A stretch of DNA of 64,000 nucleotides from CAWKGV01 sp963849305 (GTDB lineage Bacteria; Pseudomonadota; Alphaproteobacteria; Acetobacterales; Acetobacteraceae), in contig CAWKGV010000007.1 in assembly GCA_963849305.1 (NCBI GenBank), forward strand, positions 62,001 to 126,000, given 5' to 3'. The translations under genes were made by a program, and so were the position numbers. Of the stretch, positions 9,896 to 18,365 are shown piece by piece. Below the pieces are notes generated by a model that was not told the origin of the DNA, did no database searches, and saw only the letters and a list, made by a program, of their open reading frames with translations. How positions within the stretch are numbered: the stretch's first letter is position 1; the number at the start of each line of letters is the position of its first letter.

Positions 9896-10990
9896 ATGCC
9901 GAGCTTCCAAGTGGCATGTGACGCCGCCGCTTTGACGGTGATCACGCCCACGTACAATCGGGCTGGCTATCTGAGGGAGACCATTGATAGCGTACTGTCC
10001 CAGGGTGTCCGCGGCCTACAATACATCGTCATGGATGATGGCTCCACGGATGCAACGGACTCCGTTGTGGCTGCCTACGCCAACGCCATCGAATACTATC
10101 GGCATGAGAACATCGGCGAGCAGCGGACGGTGAACCGGGCGCTTCGAATGGCGCATGGTAGATTTTTCATGATCGTCAACTCCGATGACCCGCTGCTGCC
10201 GAACTGCCTGGTGAAGATGCTGAATGTCCTGGCGGATGCCCCGGATGTGCTCGCCGCCTACCCCGACTGGCAGGTGATCGGTCCCAACTCCGATCCGATC
10301 GTGACGATCCGAGTGCCGTCGTTCGACACCCCGCATCTGCTGACAACTGTGAATGTCGCGATCGGACCAGGCGCTTGCTTTCGCCGGTCAGTGTTGGACT
10401 TGGTGGGCTATCGCAATCCGCTGTTGCGCTACTCGGCGGACCTCGATTACTGGCACCGCATCGCCCTAGCCGGCCCGATCCTGCACGTCCCCGAGACGCT
10501 GGCCACCCACCGCGTGCATCCGGCAAGCACGAGTCGCTCCGAACGCGGTGAACTGCTCGCGCGCGAAACGCGCTATCTGTACGAGGTGTACAGTCGCCAC
10601 CCGCGCCTCCGGACGAACCAGCGCCAGGTGCGAACGGCCGCAAGCGCCTGCGGGCATTTCGCAGCTGCTTTCGTCTGCATCAGCCTGAATAGCGCGGCAT
10701 GTGAGCTGGTTCGGGGTTTCCTATCAAACCCGGTCGCTCTCCTCGCCTGCCTGGACGCTCATGGTGTCGCGGCCACTCTTGACTTCCTCGAAAGCCTGGG
10801 CGGGAAACCCGAGCCGGAAACGGGCAAGGCATTCCGGGCCGCGCTCGCCACGAAATGCCGAGTAGCCGCGTGGCGCACGGTGGCGCGGGGGGTGCTTCTC
10901 GATCCGGTCGGATGGCTGGGAGAAGCTGCCAGATTCGGCATTTCGGACCTGGGAGACCTTATCCGAGGCCTGCCGCTCATTCGCCGCTGA
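9896..10990 (+). CDS. Family 2 glycosyltransferase
   Basis: The 364-residue GT-A enzyme has the GT2 N-terminal signature VITPTYNRAGYL near residues 15-26, the nucleotide-binding VMDDGSTDATD near 45-55 and the metal-binding motif NSDD near 93-96. An acceptor-side segment ADLDYWHRIA follows. The C-terminal third is more variable and helical. There is no signal peptide or obvious membrane span, so it works on the cytoplasmic face. It starts the rightward arm of the polysaccharide locus, divergent from the gene at 9685. The roughly 140-210 bases between them should hold the locus promoters. Confidence 0.87.
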   Translation: MPSFQVACDAAALTVITPTYNRAGYLRETIDSVLSQGVRGLQYIVMDDGSTDATDSVVAAYANAIEYYRHENIGEQRTVNRALRMAHGRFFMIVNSDDPLLPNCLVKMLNVLADAPDVLAAYPDWQVIGPNSDPIVTIRVPSFDTPHLLTTVNVAIGPGACFRRSVLDLVGYRNPLLRYSADLDYWHRIALAGPILHVPETLATHRVHPASTSRSERGELLARETRYLYEVYSRHPRLRTNQRQVRTAASACGHFAAAFVCISLNSAACELVRGFLSNPVALLACLDAHGVAATLDFLESLGGKPEPETGKAFRAALATKCRVAAWRTVARGVLLDPVGWLGEAARFGISDLGDLIRGLPLIRR

Positions 10991-11027
10991 AGAATGATGG
11001 GCCGTTATTTGACATCACCCCCTTGGG

Positions 11028-12686
11028 GTGGATAAGCCGCTAGATGCAGGATTCGCGGTGCCAATGCCGTCGCCCAAGGTCACGATCGCGATGCCCGTCT
11101 ATAACGGCGGCGGGTATTTTCGGCTCGCGCTGGAAAGCGCCTTAGCGCAGCGTTACGACAATTGCGAGATCGTCGTGGTCAACGACGGCTCGACCGATGG
11201 CGGCGAGACCGAGGCGATGGCGCGGGACTATGGCGAGCGCGTCCGCTACATCAGGCAAGAGAATCGTGGCGTCGCCGGCGCGATGAACACGGCTGTCGCC
11301 AACATGACCGGCGACTACTTCGCCTGGCTCAGTCACGACGACCTGCACTTGCCGCACAAGACACAGGCGCAGATCGACTACCTTGCCCGCCTGGGCCGGC
11401 GCGACGCGATCCTGTTCTCCGATTACGACCTGATCGGCCCGGACGGGCATAAAATCTCTAGCGTGCGGCTGCCGCGCGAGCGGATCAGCCAGAGCCCGAT
11501 GCTGCCGCTGCTGAACGGCATGATTAACGGCTGCACGCTGTTGATCCCGGCCTGGATCATCCGGCACTACGGCCCGTTCGACGAACGGTTGCGCTACGTG
11601 CAGGATTACGAGCTGTGGAACAAGATTCTCGGCCAGCACGAGTTCTTCCACCAACCGGAAATCCTGGTCGAGTATCGCATCCATCCGGACCAGGGCACCA
11701 ACAAGCCAGCAGCGGCGACCGAGGGCGACGCGCTCTGGATACGGATGCTCGACGCGCGCAGCGAGGCCGAGCGGGTGCAGCTTTTCGGCAGCCGCCGTCG
11801 TTTCTTCGCCTCGCTCGCGGAGTTTCTCGACCACACCCCGTATCAAGGCGCCGCCGCCTATGCGCGGGGTCGGATCAGCGATTGCGTGCGGCAGTCGTTG
11901 GTTTCGATCGTGCTGGTATTCCGCGACGAGATTGCGCTCGTACCGCGCGCCGTGCGCAGTGCGCTCGCCCAGACGCATGAACGGATCGAGGTCATACTGG
12001 TCAATGACGGGTCCACCGAGGACACGAATGCCATCGCCGCTTTGGCGCGGGAGGATCGGCGCGTCCACGTGCTTCACCAGCCCGCGTCCGGGATAGCGAC
12101 GGCACGCAATCATGGAATGGATGCGGCACGCGGCGACTACATCGCCTTTCTCGATCCGACCGGGCGCTATCTGTCGCATAAGGTGCAGCGCCAAGTCGAG
12201 CGAATGCAGCGCGGTGGCGCGTTGATCTCGCACACGTCCTATTATGCCAGCGATCCGCGAGTCCAGCAGGACTGGACCCATGTGGCGAGCGGCGCGTTCA
12301 CTGGAGCCCTGTATCCCGCAATCATCGCCGATTGCCCGATCGTAGCCCAGACCGTGATGCTGCATCGTTCGCTGGTGGCCGGAGGCTTTCGGTTCCCCAC
12401 GACGGAGCCGGAAGCGGCGGAGACGCTTGCCTGGGTGGCGCTCGCCGCTCGGCATGAGCTTTTGGGGATCGAGGAACCGCTGTCGGTGATCGAGCCGGCG
12501 GCCGACGGGACGCTGGCGCCGATCAAGGCCAATGCGCGGCGAACCATGGGCGTGCTCGCCTCGGTGCTGGAAGACCCGGTGCACAACCCGCACGAGCAGC
12601 AGATGTTCGCATTGCGCGAGCAATTGCGCGATCTCGCCCGGAGCTGGAAGCGGGCACGGATCGCCGCAGGACACGAGTTGGGATAA
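11028..12686 (+). CDS. Two-domain family 2 glycosyltransferase
   Basis: The 552-residue protein carries two GT-A domains in tandem. The first begins at about residue 17 (VTIAMPVYNGGGYF), with VVVNDGSTDGG and the metal motif SHDD near 105. The second begins near residue 290 (VSIVLVFRDEIALV), with LVNDGSTEDTN. Its expected DxD position reads FLDPTGRY, so the usual second aspartate is replaced and the second domain may be weak or have a different metal site. The GTG at 11028 gives the longest frame. The ATG at 11064 (MPSPKVTIAM) fits the family start equally well. Such tandem transferases often add alternating sugars to a repeat unit. Confidence 0.85.
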   Translation: MDKPLDAGFAVPMPSPKVTIAMPVYNGGGYFRLALESALAQRYDNCEIVVVNDGSTDGGETEAMARDYGERVRYIRQENRGVAGAMNTAVANMTGDYFAWLSHDDLHLPHKTQAQIDYLARLGRRDAILFSDYDLIGPDGHKISSVRLPRERISQSPMLPLLNGMINGCTLLIPAWIIRHYGPFDERLRYVQDYELWNKILGQHEFFHQPEILVEYRIHPDQGTNKPAAATEGDALWIRMLDARSEAERVQLFGSRRRFFASLAEFLDHTPYQGAAAYARGRISDCVRQSLVSIVLVFRDEIALVPRAVRSALAQTHERIEVILVNDGSTEDTNAIAALAREDRRVHVLHQPASGIATARNHGMDAARGDYIAFLDPTGRYLSHKVQRQVERMQRGGALISHTSYYASDPRVQQDWTHVASGAFTGALYPAIIADCPIVAQTVMLHRSLVAGGFRFPTTEPEAAETLAWVALAARHELLGIEEPLSVIEPAADGTLAPIKANARRTMGVLASVLEDPVHNPHEQQMFALREQLRDLARSWKRARIAAGHELG

Positions 12687-12694
12687 CGTAAGCT

Positions 12695-13569
12695 GTGCGC
12701 GGCGCCAGGAACGTACTCGTGCTCGGGATTTCCGGGATGCTCGGCAGCGCGGCGTTTCGCCTGCTCTCGGCGGAGCCGGGGTTGACGGTCCACGGGTACC
12801 GCGCGGGGCGAGGGCTGCCGCGACCACTTCGCGACCGACATGCGGGACCGGATCATCACGGGCTGCGATGCGACCGATTTCGACTCGCTGCTCGCGGTGC
12901 TTGCCCGCGTGCGCCCGCAAGTAGTGCTGAATTGCATCGGCGTGGTCAAGCAGCGCGTCGCCAGCAATGATCCGCTGGTGAGTATTCCAGTCAACGCAGT
13001 GCTTCCGCACCGGCTCGCGCGCTGTTGCGCCTTGCTGGGCGCGCGGCTGGTGCATATCAGCACCGATTGTGTGTTCAGCGGTCGCGCCGGCCACTATGCC
13101 GAGACGGCGGTGCCGGACGCGGAGGATCTGTATGGGCGTTCCAAGCTGCTGGGCGAGGTCGATGGCGTGAACGCGATCACGCTGCGCACCTCGATCATCG
13201 GACGCGAGCTGGGCAGCCGCAACGGTCTGCTCGAGTGGTTCCTGTCGCAACAAGGTTCGGTGCGCGGCTTCACCCGCGCGATCTTCTCCGGGCTCACGAC
13301 AGACGAGCTGACGCGCGTGATCGCCCGGTATGTGCTGCCGCGCCCCGACCTCACCGGCGTCTGGCATGTCGGCGCCGCGCCGATCAGCAAGCACGACCTT
13401 CTGGGGATCCTGCGGGATGTCTATGACCGGCGTATTGCCATCGAGCCGGACGATACTGTGGCGATCGACCGCTCGCTCGAATTCGACCAGGTTCCGGGCG
13501 GCAACCGGCTATGTTCCGCCGGACTGGCGGACGATGGTGCACAGGATGCGGGGGTGTGAGGCGACATGA
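12695..13569 (+). pseudogene. RmlD-like 4-keto reductase of a UDP-6-deoxy-HexNAc, two frameshifts
   Basis: This short-chain reductase is split over three frames. The N-terminus from a GTG at 12695 carries the Rossmann motif VLVLGISGMLGSA. The body resumes in another frame near 12815 with NCIGVVKQ, HISTDCVFSG and the catalytic YGRSK. The tail changes frame again at about 13479, where dropping one G restores NSTRFRAATGYVPPDW. That corrected tail ends at 13569, and its TGA overlaps the next gene's ATG as ATGA, strong support for the correction. The joined length of about 290 residues matches RmlD/WbvR. It lacks the C-terminal cupin domain of WbjC/Cap5F. With the following dehydratase and 2-epimerase it should make UDP-L-RhaNAc/L-QuiNAc or UDP-L-FucNAc. 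Confidence 0.75.
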
Positions 13570-14613
13570 CGAGTTTCGACATCCTCGCCGACCGCACCAT
13601 CCTGATCACTGGCGGAACCGGCTCGTTCGGCAACGCGGTGGTGCGCCGATTCCTGACCAGCGCCATCCGCGAAATCCGCATCTTCAGCCGCGACGAGAGC
13701 AAGCAGGAGGAGATGCGCGTGGCCCTCGGCGACAGCCGGGTGAAGTTCTATCTCGGCGACGTGCGCGAATATGGCGGCGTCCACGACGCCATGCGCGGGG
13801 TGGACCTGGTGTTCCACGCCGCCGCGCTCAAGCAGGTGCCGTCTTGCGAGTTCTACCCGCTGGAGGCTGTGCGGACCAACGTGCTGGGCGCCGAGAACGT
13901 GATCAACGCGGCGGTCGCCAACGGCGTACAACGGGTGATCGCGCTCAGCACCGACAAGGCGGTGTATCCGATCAACGCGATGGGTCTGTCCAAGGCGATG
14001 ATGGAGAAGCTGGTGATCGCCAAGTCGCGCACCTTGAGCGTCGGGCAGACGGTGCTGTGCGCGACCCGCTACGGCAACGTCATGGCCTCGCGCGGCTCGG
14101 TGATCCCGCTCTTCGTGCGCCAGCTCAAGCAGGGCGAGGAACTGACGGTGACCGACCCGGCCATGACCCGGTTCCTGATGTCGCTCGCCGACAGCGTCGA
14201 GCTGGTGCTGTACGCCTATCGCAACGCACGCCAGGGGGACATCTTCGTGCAGAAAGCCCCGGCCTGCACAGTGGGTGATCTGGCCGAAGCGTTGCGCGTC
14301 ACGTTCAGGAAGCGCAACCCGATCCGGGTCATCGGCACGCGCCACGGCGAGAAGCTATACGAGTTCGCTGGTCTCGCGCGAGGAGATGACGCGGGTGGAG
14401 GATCTCGGCCGGTTCTACCGGGTACCGGCGGACAACCGGGACTTGAACTATTCGCGTTATTTTACCGACGGGGAGGTGAGCATCTCACTGGCCGAGGACT
14501 ATACTTCGCACAATGCCGAACGGCTGGACGTGACCCGCGTGGTCGAAGTGCTCTCACGACTGGACTACATCCAGCGGGAACTGGCGTCCGACCGCCCGCT
14601 GATGCCGATCTGA
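13566..14613 (+). pseudogene. UDP-GlcNAc 4,6-dehydratase/epimerase (FnlA/WbjB/WbvB-like), frameshifted near the end
   Basis: This extended SDR of the CapD/FnlA group acts at the start of UDP-6-deoxy-L-HexNAc synthesis, removing water from UDP-GlcNAc and epimerising. It shows the NAD motif ILITGGTGSFGNA near residues 12-24, ALSTDKAVYP, and the soluble-family catalytic segment NAMGLSKAMMEKL. There are no N-terminal membrane spans. At about 14364 an extra T breaks the frame. Removing it gives GEKLYESLVSREEM, and the true C-terminus then runs to the TGA at 14613, giving about 349 residues. Read uncorrected, the frame runs on through the next gene and would look like a 731-residue fusion, which I reject. 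ATGA overlap couples it to the upstream reductase. Confidence 0.82.
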
Positions 14614-14627
14614 GGCGGGCGCGCGTC

Positions 14628-15761
14628 TTGCGCAAGATCGTCACCATCGTCGGGACCAGACCCGAACTCATCAAGATGAGCCTGGTGATCGAGCGGCTGG
14701 ATCGGCTTACCCGGCACGTGCTGGTGCATACTGGCCAGAATCACGACCACGAGCTGAACCAAATCTTCTTCGACGACCTCGGCATCCGCCGCCCGGACCA
14801 TTTCCTGGAGGCAGCCGGAGCGGGGCCGATGGAGACGATCGCGCACATCCTGGTCGCGGCCGATCGGGTGCTCGCGCAGGAGCAGCCGGACGCGGTGCTG
14901 ATCTATGGGGACACCAATTCGGGCTTGGCGGTGATTCCCGCCAAGCGGCGCCAGATCCCGGTGTTTCATATGGAGGCGGGCAACCGCTGCTTCGACCAGC
15001 GGGTGCCCGAGGAGCTGAACCGCAAGGTGATCGACCATCTGAGCGACGTGAACATGGTGTTGACCGAGCATGCCCGTCGCTATCTGCTCGCCGAGGGCTT
15101 GCCCGGGGAGCGCATCTTCAAGGTGGGATCGCACATGGCGGAGGTGCTGGCGCGACACCGCGAGCGGATCGAGGCATCGCCCATCCTGGACGCTCTTGGG
15201 TTGCGAACTGGCGAGTTCTTCCTAGTGAGCGCGCACCGCGAGGAGAACGTGGACCCTCCGGCCCGGCTGGAGGCGTTGCTCGCGTCGTTGAACGCGCTGG
15301 CCGAAGCCTATGGCTATCCGGTGATCGTCTCGACCCATCCGCGCACGCGCAAGCGGTTGGCGGCAGAGACGGAAATAGCGCGAAGCTTGTCTCCGCTGAT
15401 CCGGTTCCTGCCGCCGTTCGGGTTCACCGACTACATCCGCTTGCAGCTCGCGGCCTATTGCGTGTTGTCGGACAGTGGCACCATCACCGAGGAGGCGTCG
15501 TTACTCGACATTCCGGCAGTCACCATGCGCGATGCGCACGAGCGCCCGGAGGGGGTTGACGCGGGGACGCTGATCATGGCGAGCCTCGATCCGGCGCGGC
15601 TGCTGGACGCGGTGCGGACAGTGCGGGACGGCTTCGCCGGAACCCGGCGCTACGCCGGACGGGTGCCGGACTACGAGGCGGAGGCGGTGTCGGCCAAGGT
15701 GGCGCGCATCGTGCTGTCGTATATCGACCAGGTGAACCGCGTCGTCTGGTCCAAGCCCTGA
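14628..15761 (+). CDS. Non-hydrolysing UDP-N-acetyl sugar 2-epimerase (WecB/FnlC/WbvD-like)
   Basis: The 377-residue protein has the WecB-family landmarks: IVTIVGTRPELIKMS at the N-terminus, HTGQNHD, GDTNSGLA, FHMEAGNRC, VPEELNRKVIDHLSD, SAHREENVD and LSDSGTITEEAS. The catalytic Asp/Glu/His positions of 2-epimerases therefore appear intact. The best start is a TTG at 14628, whose sequence MRKIVTIVG fits the family and which lies 14 bases after the upstream stop. In L-FucNAc (FnlC) and L-QuiNAc (WbvD) pathways this enzyme epimerises C-2 as the last step. It has no frameshift, unlike its two pathway partners. Confidence 0.88.
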   Translation: MRKIVTIVGTRPELIKMSLVIERLDRLTRHVLVHTGQNHDHELNQIFFDDLGIRRPDHFLEAAGAGPMETIAHILVAADRVLAQEQPDAVLIYGDTNSGLAVIPAKRRQIPVFHMEAGNRCFDQRVPEELNRKVIDHLSDVNMVLTEHARRYLLAEGLPGERIFKVGSHMAEVLARHRERIEASPILDALGLRTGEFFLVSAHREENVDPPARLEALLASLNALAEAYGYPVIVSTHPRTRKRLAAETEIARSLSPLIRFLPPFGFTDYIRLQLAAYCVLSDSGTITEEASLLDIPAVTMRDAHERPEGVDAGTLIMASLDPARLLDAVRTVRDGFAGTRRYAGRVPDYEAEAVSAKVARIVLSYIDQVNRVVWSKP

Positions 15762-15763
15762 TA

Positions 15764-16231
15764 ATGCCCGGAAGCAAGGACAACATGGCCGTCAGACGCA
15801 TCGTTCGCCGCGCGGCGGTGGCGGTTCCGCCGATTGGGCGGCTTTATCATTACGCGCTCGACAGCGCGCGCTCCGCCAACGAGCAGCGCGAGCAGGTCGA
15901 GCGGCTGACAGGCGAGCTGGCTGCGCAGCGCGCGCGGGCCGAGCGACTGCTGAACGAGCTTGCGGCGTTAGCCGAAGAGCGAGACTCGCTGGAGTTGCAG
16001 CTCTACTTGCTGCGCAGCGACCATCAGCGCGCGACTGCCCGCAACGATGAGCTGAGCGCGACGTTGCACGAGCTGCGCGCGCGAATGGAGGCCGCTGGTC
16101 AAACCCAGCGGCCCCTCGCGGCGCCGACCGACCTTGATCTGCTCTGCGCGAGGATTTTCGAACGGCTGACCGAGCTGTTCGGGGAGGTCGCGGGGGAGTT
16201 GCGCCAGCATCGCGGCGGCCCGCGTGACTGA
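15764..16231 (+). CDS. Coiled-coil protein of the polysaccharide locus
   Basis: The protein has 155 residues from the ATG at 15764, or 148 from the ATG at 15785. The second start is preceded by AAGGA at good spacing and is preferred on that ground. After a basic N-terminus (AVRRIVRRAAVAVPP), a long heptad-rich stretch with Glu, Arg and Leu runs from about residue 35 to 105, then a short globular tail (LDLLCARIFERLTELF). No enzyme motif is seen. It follows the epimerase by two bases and overlaps the next gene's GTG by eight bases, so it is part of the same transcription unit. It resembles the coiled-coil protein at the left end of the locus, but function is unknown. Confidence 0.7.
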   Translation: MPGSKDNMAVRRIVRRAAVAVPPIGRLYHYALDSARSANEQREQVERLTGELAAQRARAERLLNELAALAEERDSLELQLYLLRSDHQRATARNDELSATLHELRARMEAAGQTQRPLAAPTDLDLLCARIFERLTELFGEVAGELRQHRGGPRD

Positions 16232-17639
16232 CGGCGCCGGTCGGATCTCGCGCGCGACCGCGGAGACGCTGTTTCGGTGCGCGGTGCGCGCCCTCGCGAC
16301 CGGGCGGGCGGAAGCTGGCCTGGATATCGCGGAGGCCGCCGCCGCGTCGCATCCGTCCTGCTGGGCGCTGGCCCAGCTCGCAAGCCTGTATGAATCCGCG
16401 GGGCGGATAGAGACCGCGCGCCAGACTCTGCACCTGGCTGCCGAGAAATATCCGTGGGAGGCGCTGCATGTGCCGTACTATCTGGCGCTGCTGGCCGCGC
16501 GCACGGGCGATTACGATGCCGGCGCGCGCGGACTGGAGCAGTTCGCCGCGCACAGCCCGACGCACGACATCATCGCCTTCGAGTATCAGCTCGGCAGCAT
16601 CTACGCGATGCAGCGGCGCTTCGCCGAGGCGAACGCCTTGTTTGGTCGCGGCAGCCTGATTACCTGCGGCGACCTGAAGAAGACGACGATGCGGGTGTTG
16701 CGCTTCCCCGATGCGTCAGCCGGCGTGCGTGTTCCGGTGCCGCTCGAGCGGTCGCTGGTGCTGGAGGCGCAGCCACGGGTGCCGCCCGGCACCGAAGCGG
16801 TCTATTTCGTCGCCTGCGACTCGCGCTATTTCGAGCTGTTCGCCGAGGCGTTGTGCAACTCGTTGGCGACGCGGTGCGGCATCAAGTGCGTGTTGCATGT
16901 CCATCTGGTCAATCCCGGTGCTGGGGCGGAGGCGACGTTGGCGCGGCTTCGGCGGCGCGGCGGGATCGGCATTCTGGCCTCGCGCGAGACCGTCCGGCTG
17001 GATCAGCTCGATGAGCGGCAGCGGCGGACCTATTACGCCTGCGCGCGGTTCCTGCTGCTGCCGGAGCTGCACGCCCGCTACGGCTTGCCGATGGTCGTCG
17101 CGGATATCGACCAACTGGTGCTGCGCAGCCTGCGGCCGCTGCTGGACGATTTGGCACCGCATGACGTGAGCCTGCTGGCGTTTCCCAGATGCGCGACCAA
17201 CGTTCTGTCGCTGATCTCGGCGACCGCCCTGCTGTTGAACGCGGAGCCGGGAGCGCGGCGTTTCGCCGAGACAGTGCGCGACGTGCTCGCCGAACGGATG
17301 GCTGATCCGGCTTGCTTCGGCTGGCATCTCGATCAGGCGGCGCTGGCGGTGGGGTATCTGCTGCTTCGCGACGTGCGGTTTCATTTGTTGCAGCCGGAGA
17401 TCGTGGATTCACAGATCGACCCGCATCGCGCGGCGCAACCGCCGGCGCAATCAGCGGTGTTCTGGTCGATCACGATGGCGGTTGCGCAGAACGTCGCCAA
17501 GCTTGGCTTGCCGCTGTTCCGAGAGTTCCTCGCCGGGTCCGCCGACGGATCGGCCGAGCAGGATGTCGCCGAGGCGCTGCGGGAAGTCGCTGAGGAGATC
17601 GCCGCTGATCCGCGGGCGATGGACCAGACGGCTCAGTAG
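16224..17639 (+). CDS. TPR protein with GT8-like transferase domain
   Basis: The 471-residue protein starts at a GTG overlapping the upstream coiled-coil gene. Residues of about 1-150 form helical TPR-like repeats (ALATGRAEAGLDIAEAAAA and similar). Residues of about 190-420 look like a GT-A nucleotide-diphospho-sugar transferase domain, with VYFVACDSRYFELF at the start and the acidic triad VVADIDQLVL (Asp-x-Asp) typical of GT8/GT77-like enzymes. A DQAALAV segment further on fits the family. The C-terminal 50 residues are acidic. It is the last transferase of the polysaccharide locus. The acceptor is unknown, and the TPR part may bind another assembly protein. Confidence 0.72.
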   Translation: MTDGAGRISRATAETLFRCAVRALATGRAEAGLDIAEAAAASHPSCWALAQLASLYESAGRIETARQTLHLAAEKYPWEALHVPYYLALLAARTGDYDAGARGLEQFAAHSPTHDIIAFEYQLGSIYAMQRRFAEANALFGRGSLITCGDLKKTTMRVLRFPDASAGVRVPVPLERSLVLEAQPRVPPGTEAVYFVACDSRYFELFAEALCNSLATRCGIKCVLHVHLVNPGAGAEATLARLRRRGGIGILASRETVRLDQLDERQRRTYYACARFLLLPELHARYGLPMVVADIDQLVLRSLRPLLDDLAPHDVSLLAFPRCATNVLSLISATALLLNAEPGARRFAETVRDVLAERMADPACFGWHLDQAALAVGYLLLRDVRFHLLQPEIVDSQIDPHRAAQPPAQSAVFWSITMAVAQNVAKLGLPLFREFLAGSADGSAEQDVAEALREVAEEIAADPRAMDQTAQ

Positions 17640-17666
17640 GGATATGATCCTGATTGGCTTGCAACC

Positions 17667-18137
17667 ATGACGAACGAGCAGCAGGCGATGGCAAACGCGC
17701 AGGATCTGCAGTTTCTGGACCAGGCCACGTTCCTGAATGCGACCGAAATCGCGGACGGGTTGCTCGCCTCTCAGCTCTCGCCCAGCTTCGCGGTGGCGCA
17801 GTTCGGGTTTGAGGAACTGGTCGATCACACGTCGCTGAATGTTCTACTGCAATCGATCACGCAAACGGAGGGGCTGCCGACCCCCGTGGCTCTGACTGCC
17901 GTGTTCCAATCGCAAATCAACAATTACGAATCGGTGTTCGGGCCAAACTCCGATCAGGATTACCTGAATAAAGAGGTACTCGGACATCAGCAGAGCCTGA
18001 CGATCTATCAGCAGGAGGCGCAGAGCGGCCAAGATCCGTTGCTGCGCTCGTACGCCCAAGGGTCGATTTCCGTGTTGCAGGGGCACCTGAACCAAGCAAC
18101 GAACCTGCTAGGGTCCGAGAATTGCTGTGGGTTTTGA
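17667..18137 (+). CDS. DUF4142 ferritin-like protein
   Basis: The 156-residue all-helical protein fits the DUF4142 family. It has FLDQATFLNATEIADG near the N-terminus, DHTSLN in the second helix, LGHQQSLTIYQQEAQSG in the third and LRSYAQGSISVLQGHLNQA in the fourth. The usual export signal of the family is missing, so the copy may be cytoplasmic or have lost its leader. The AT content is higher than that of its neighbours, and the tail (ENCCGF) has two adjacent cysteines. It starts 28 bases after the transferase gene. Role unknown; family members are thought to be envelope-stress proteins. Confidence 0.65.
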   Translation: MTNEQQAMANAQDLQFLDQATFLNATEIADGLLASQLSPSFAVAQFGFEELVDHTSLNVLLQSITQTEGLPTPVALTAVFQSQINNYESVFGPNSDQDYLNKEVLGHQQSLTIYQQEAQSGQDPLLRSYAQGSISVLQGHLNQATNLLGSENCCGF

Positions 18138-18365
18138 GCTGCATTGCGTTCAGTTGCCGGCTTGATCGCGCGGACACCCAAACTCAGCGCTCAACCGCCT
18201 CGGCAACCGGCTCACCAAGCTCGAGGATCGGAACCGGAACCTCCGGCAGCGTGACGGTTAATGGAGGGTTACCAGGGCGTGTACACCTCCGCCCTCGGCG
18301 AGCACGTCGGTGTACACCCGGTCCGAGCCAAGAACCGACCCTACCGGCGCCGATGTACACTTGGG
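18138..18365. other. Convergent intergenic region with GTGTACAC repeats and a possible gene remnant
   Basis: The palindrome GTGTACAC occurs at 18279-18286 and 18310-18317, with a near copy (ATGTACAC) at 18353-18360. On the minus strand, two short frames that join with one shift read like a coding tail (GSDRVYTDVLAEGGGVHALV, then LPEVPVPILELGEPV, stop near 18189). The region therefore may hold the decayed end of an unidentified gene. No start, domain or terminator could be supported. Confidence 0.3.

Noticed and set aside
8596..9957. A 453-codon minus-strand frame overlapping the glycosyltransferase
   Set aside because: It is a shadow frame rich in Arg and Pro; the real genes there are the GT4-like transferase and the coiled-coil protein.
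11142..13394. A 750-codon minus-strand frame
   Set aside because: It is the reverse shadow of the GC-rich glycosyltransferase and reductase genes; the translation is Arg/His/Gly-rich with no motif.
13566..15761. A 731-residue fusion of a sugar dehydratase and a 2-epimerase
   Set aside because: The middle is frameshifted nonsense; the true dehydratase end lies in another frame to 14613 and the epimerase has its own TTG start at 14628.
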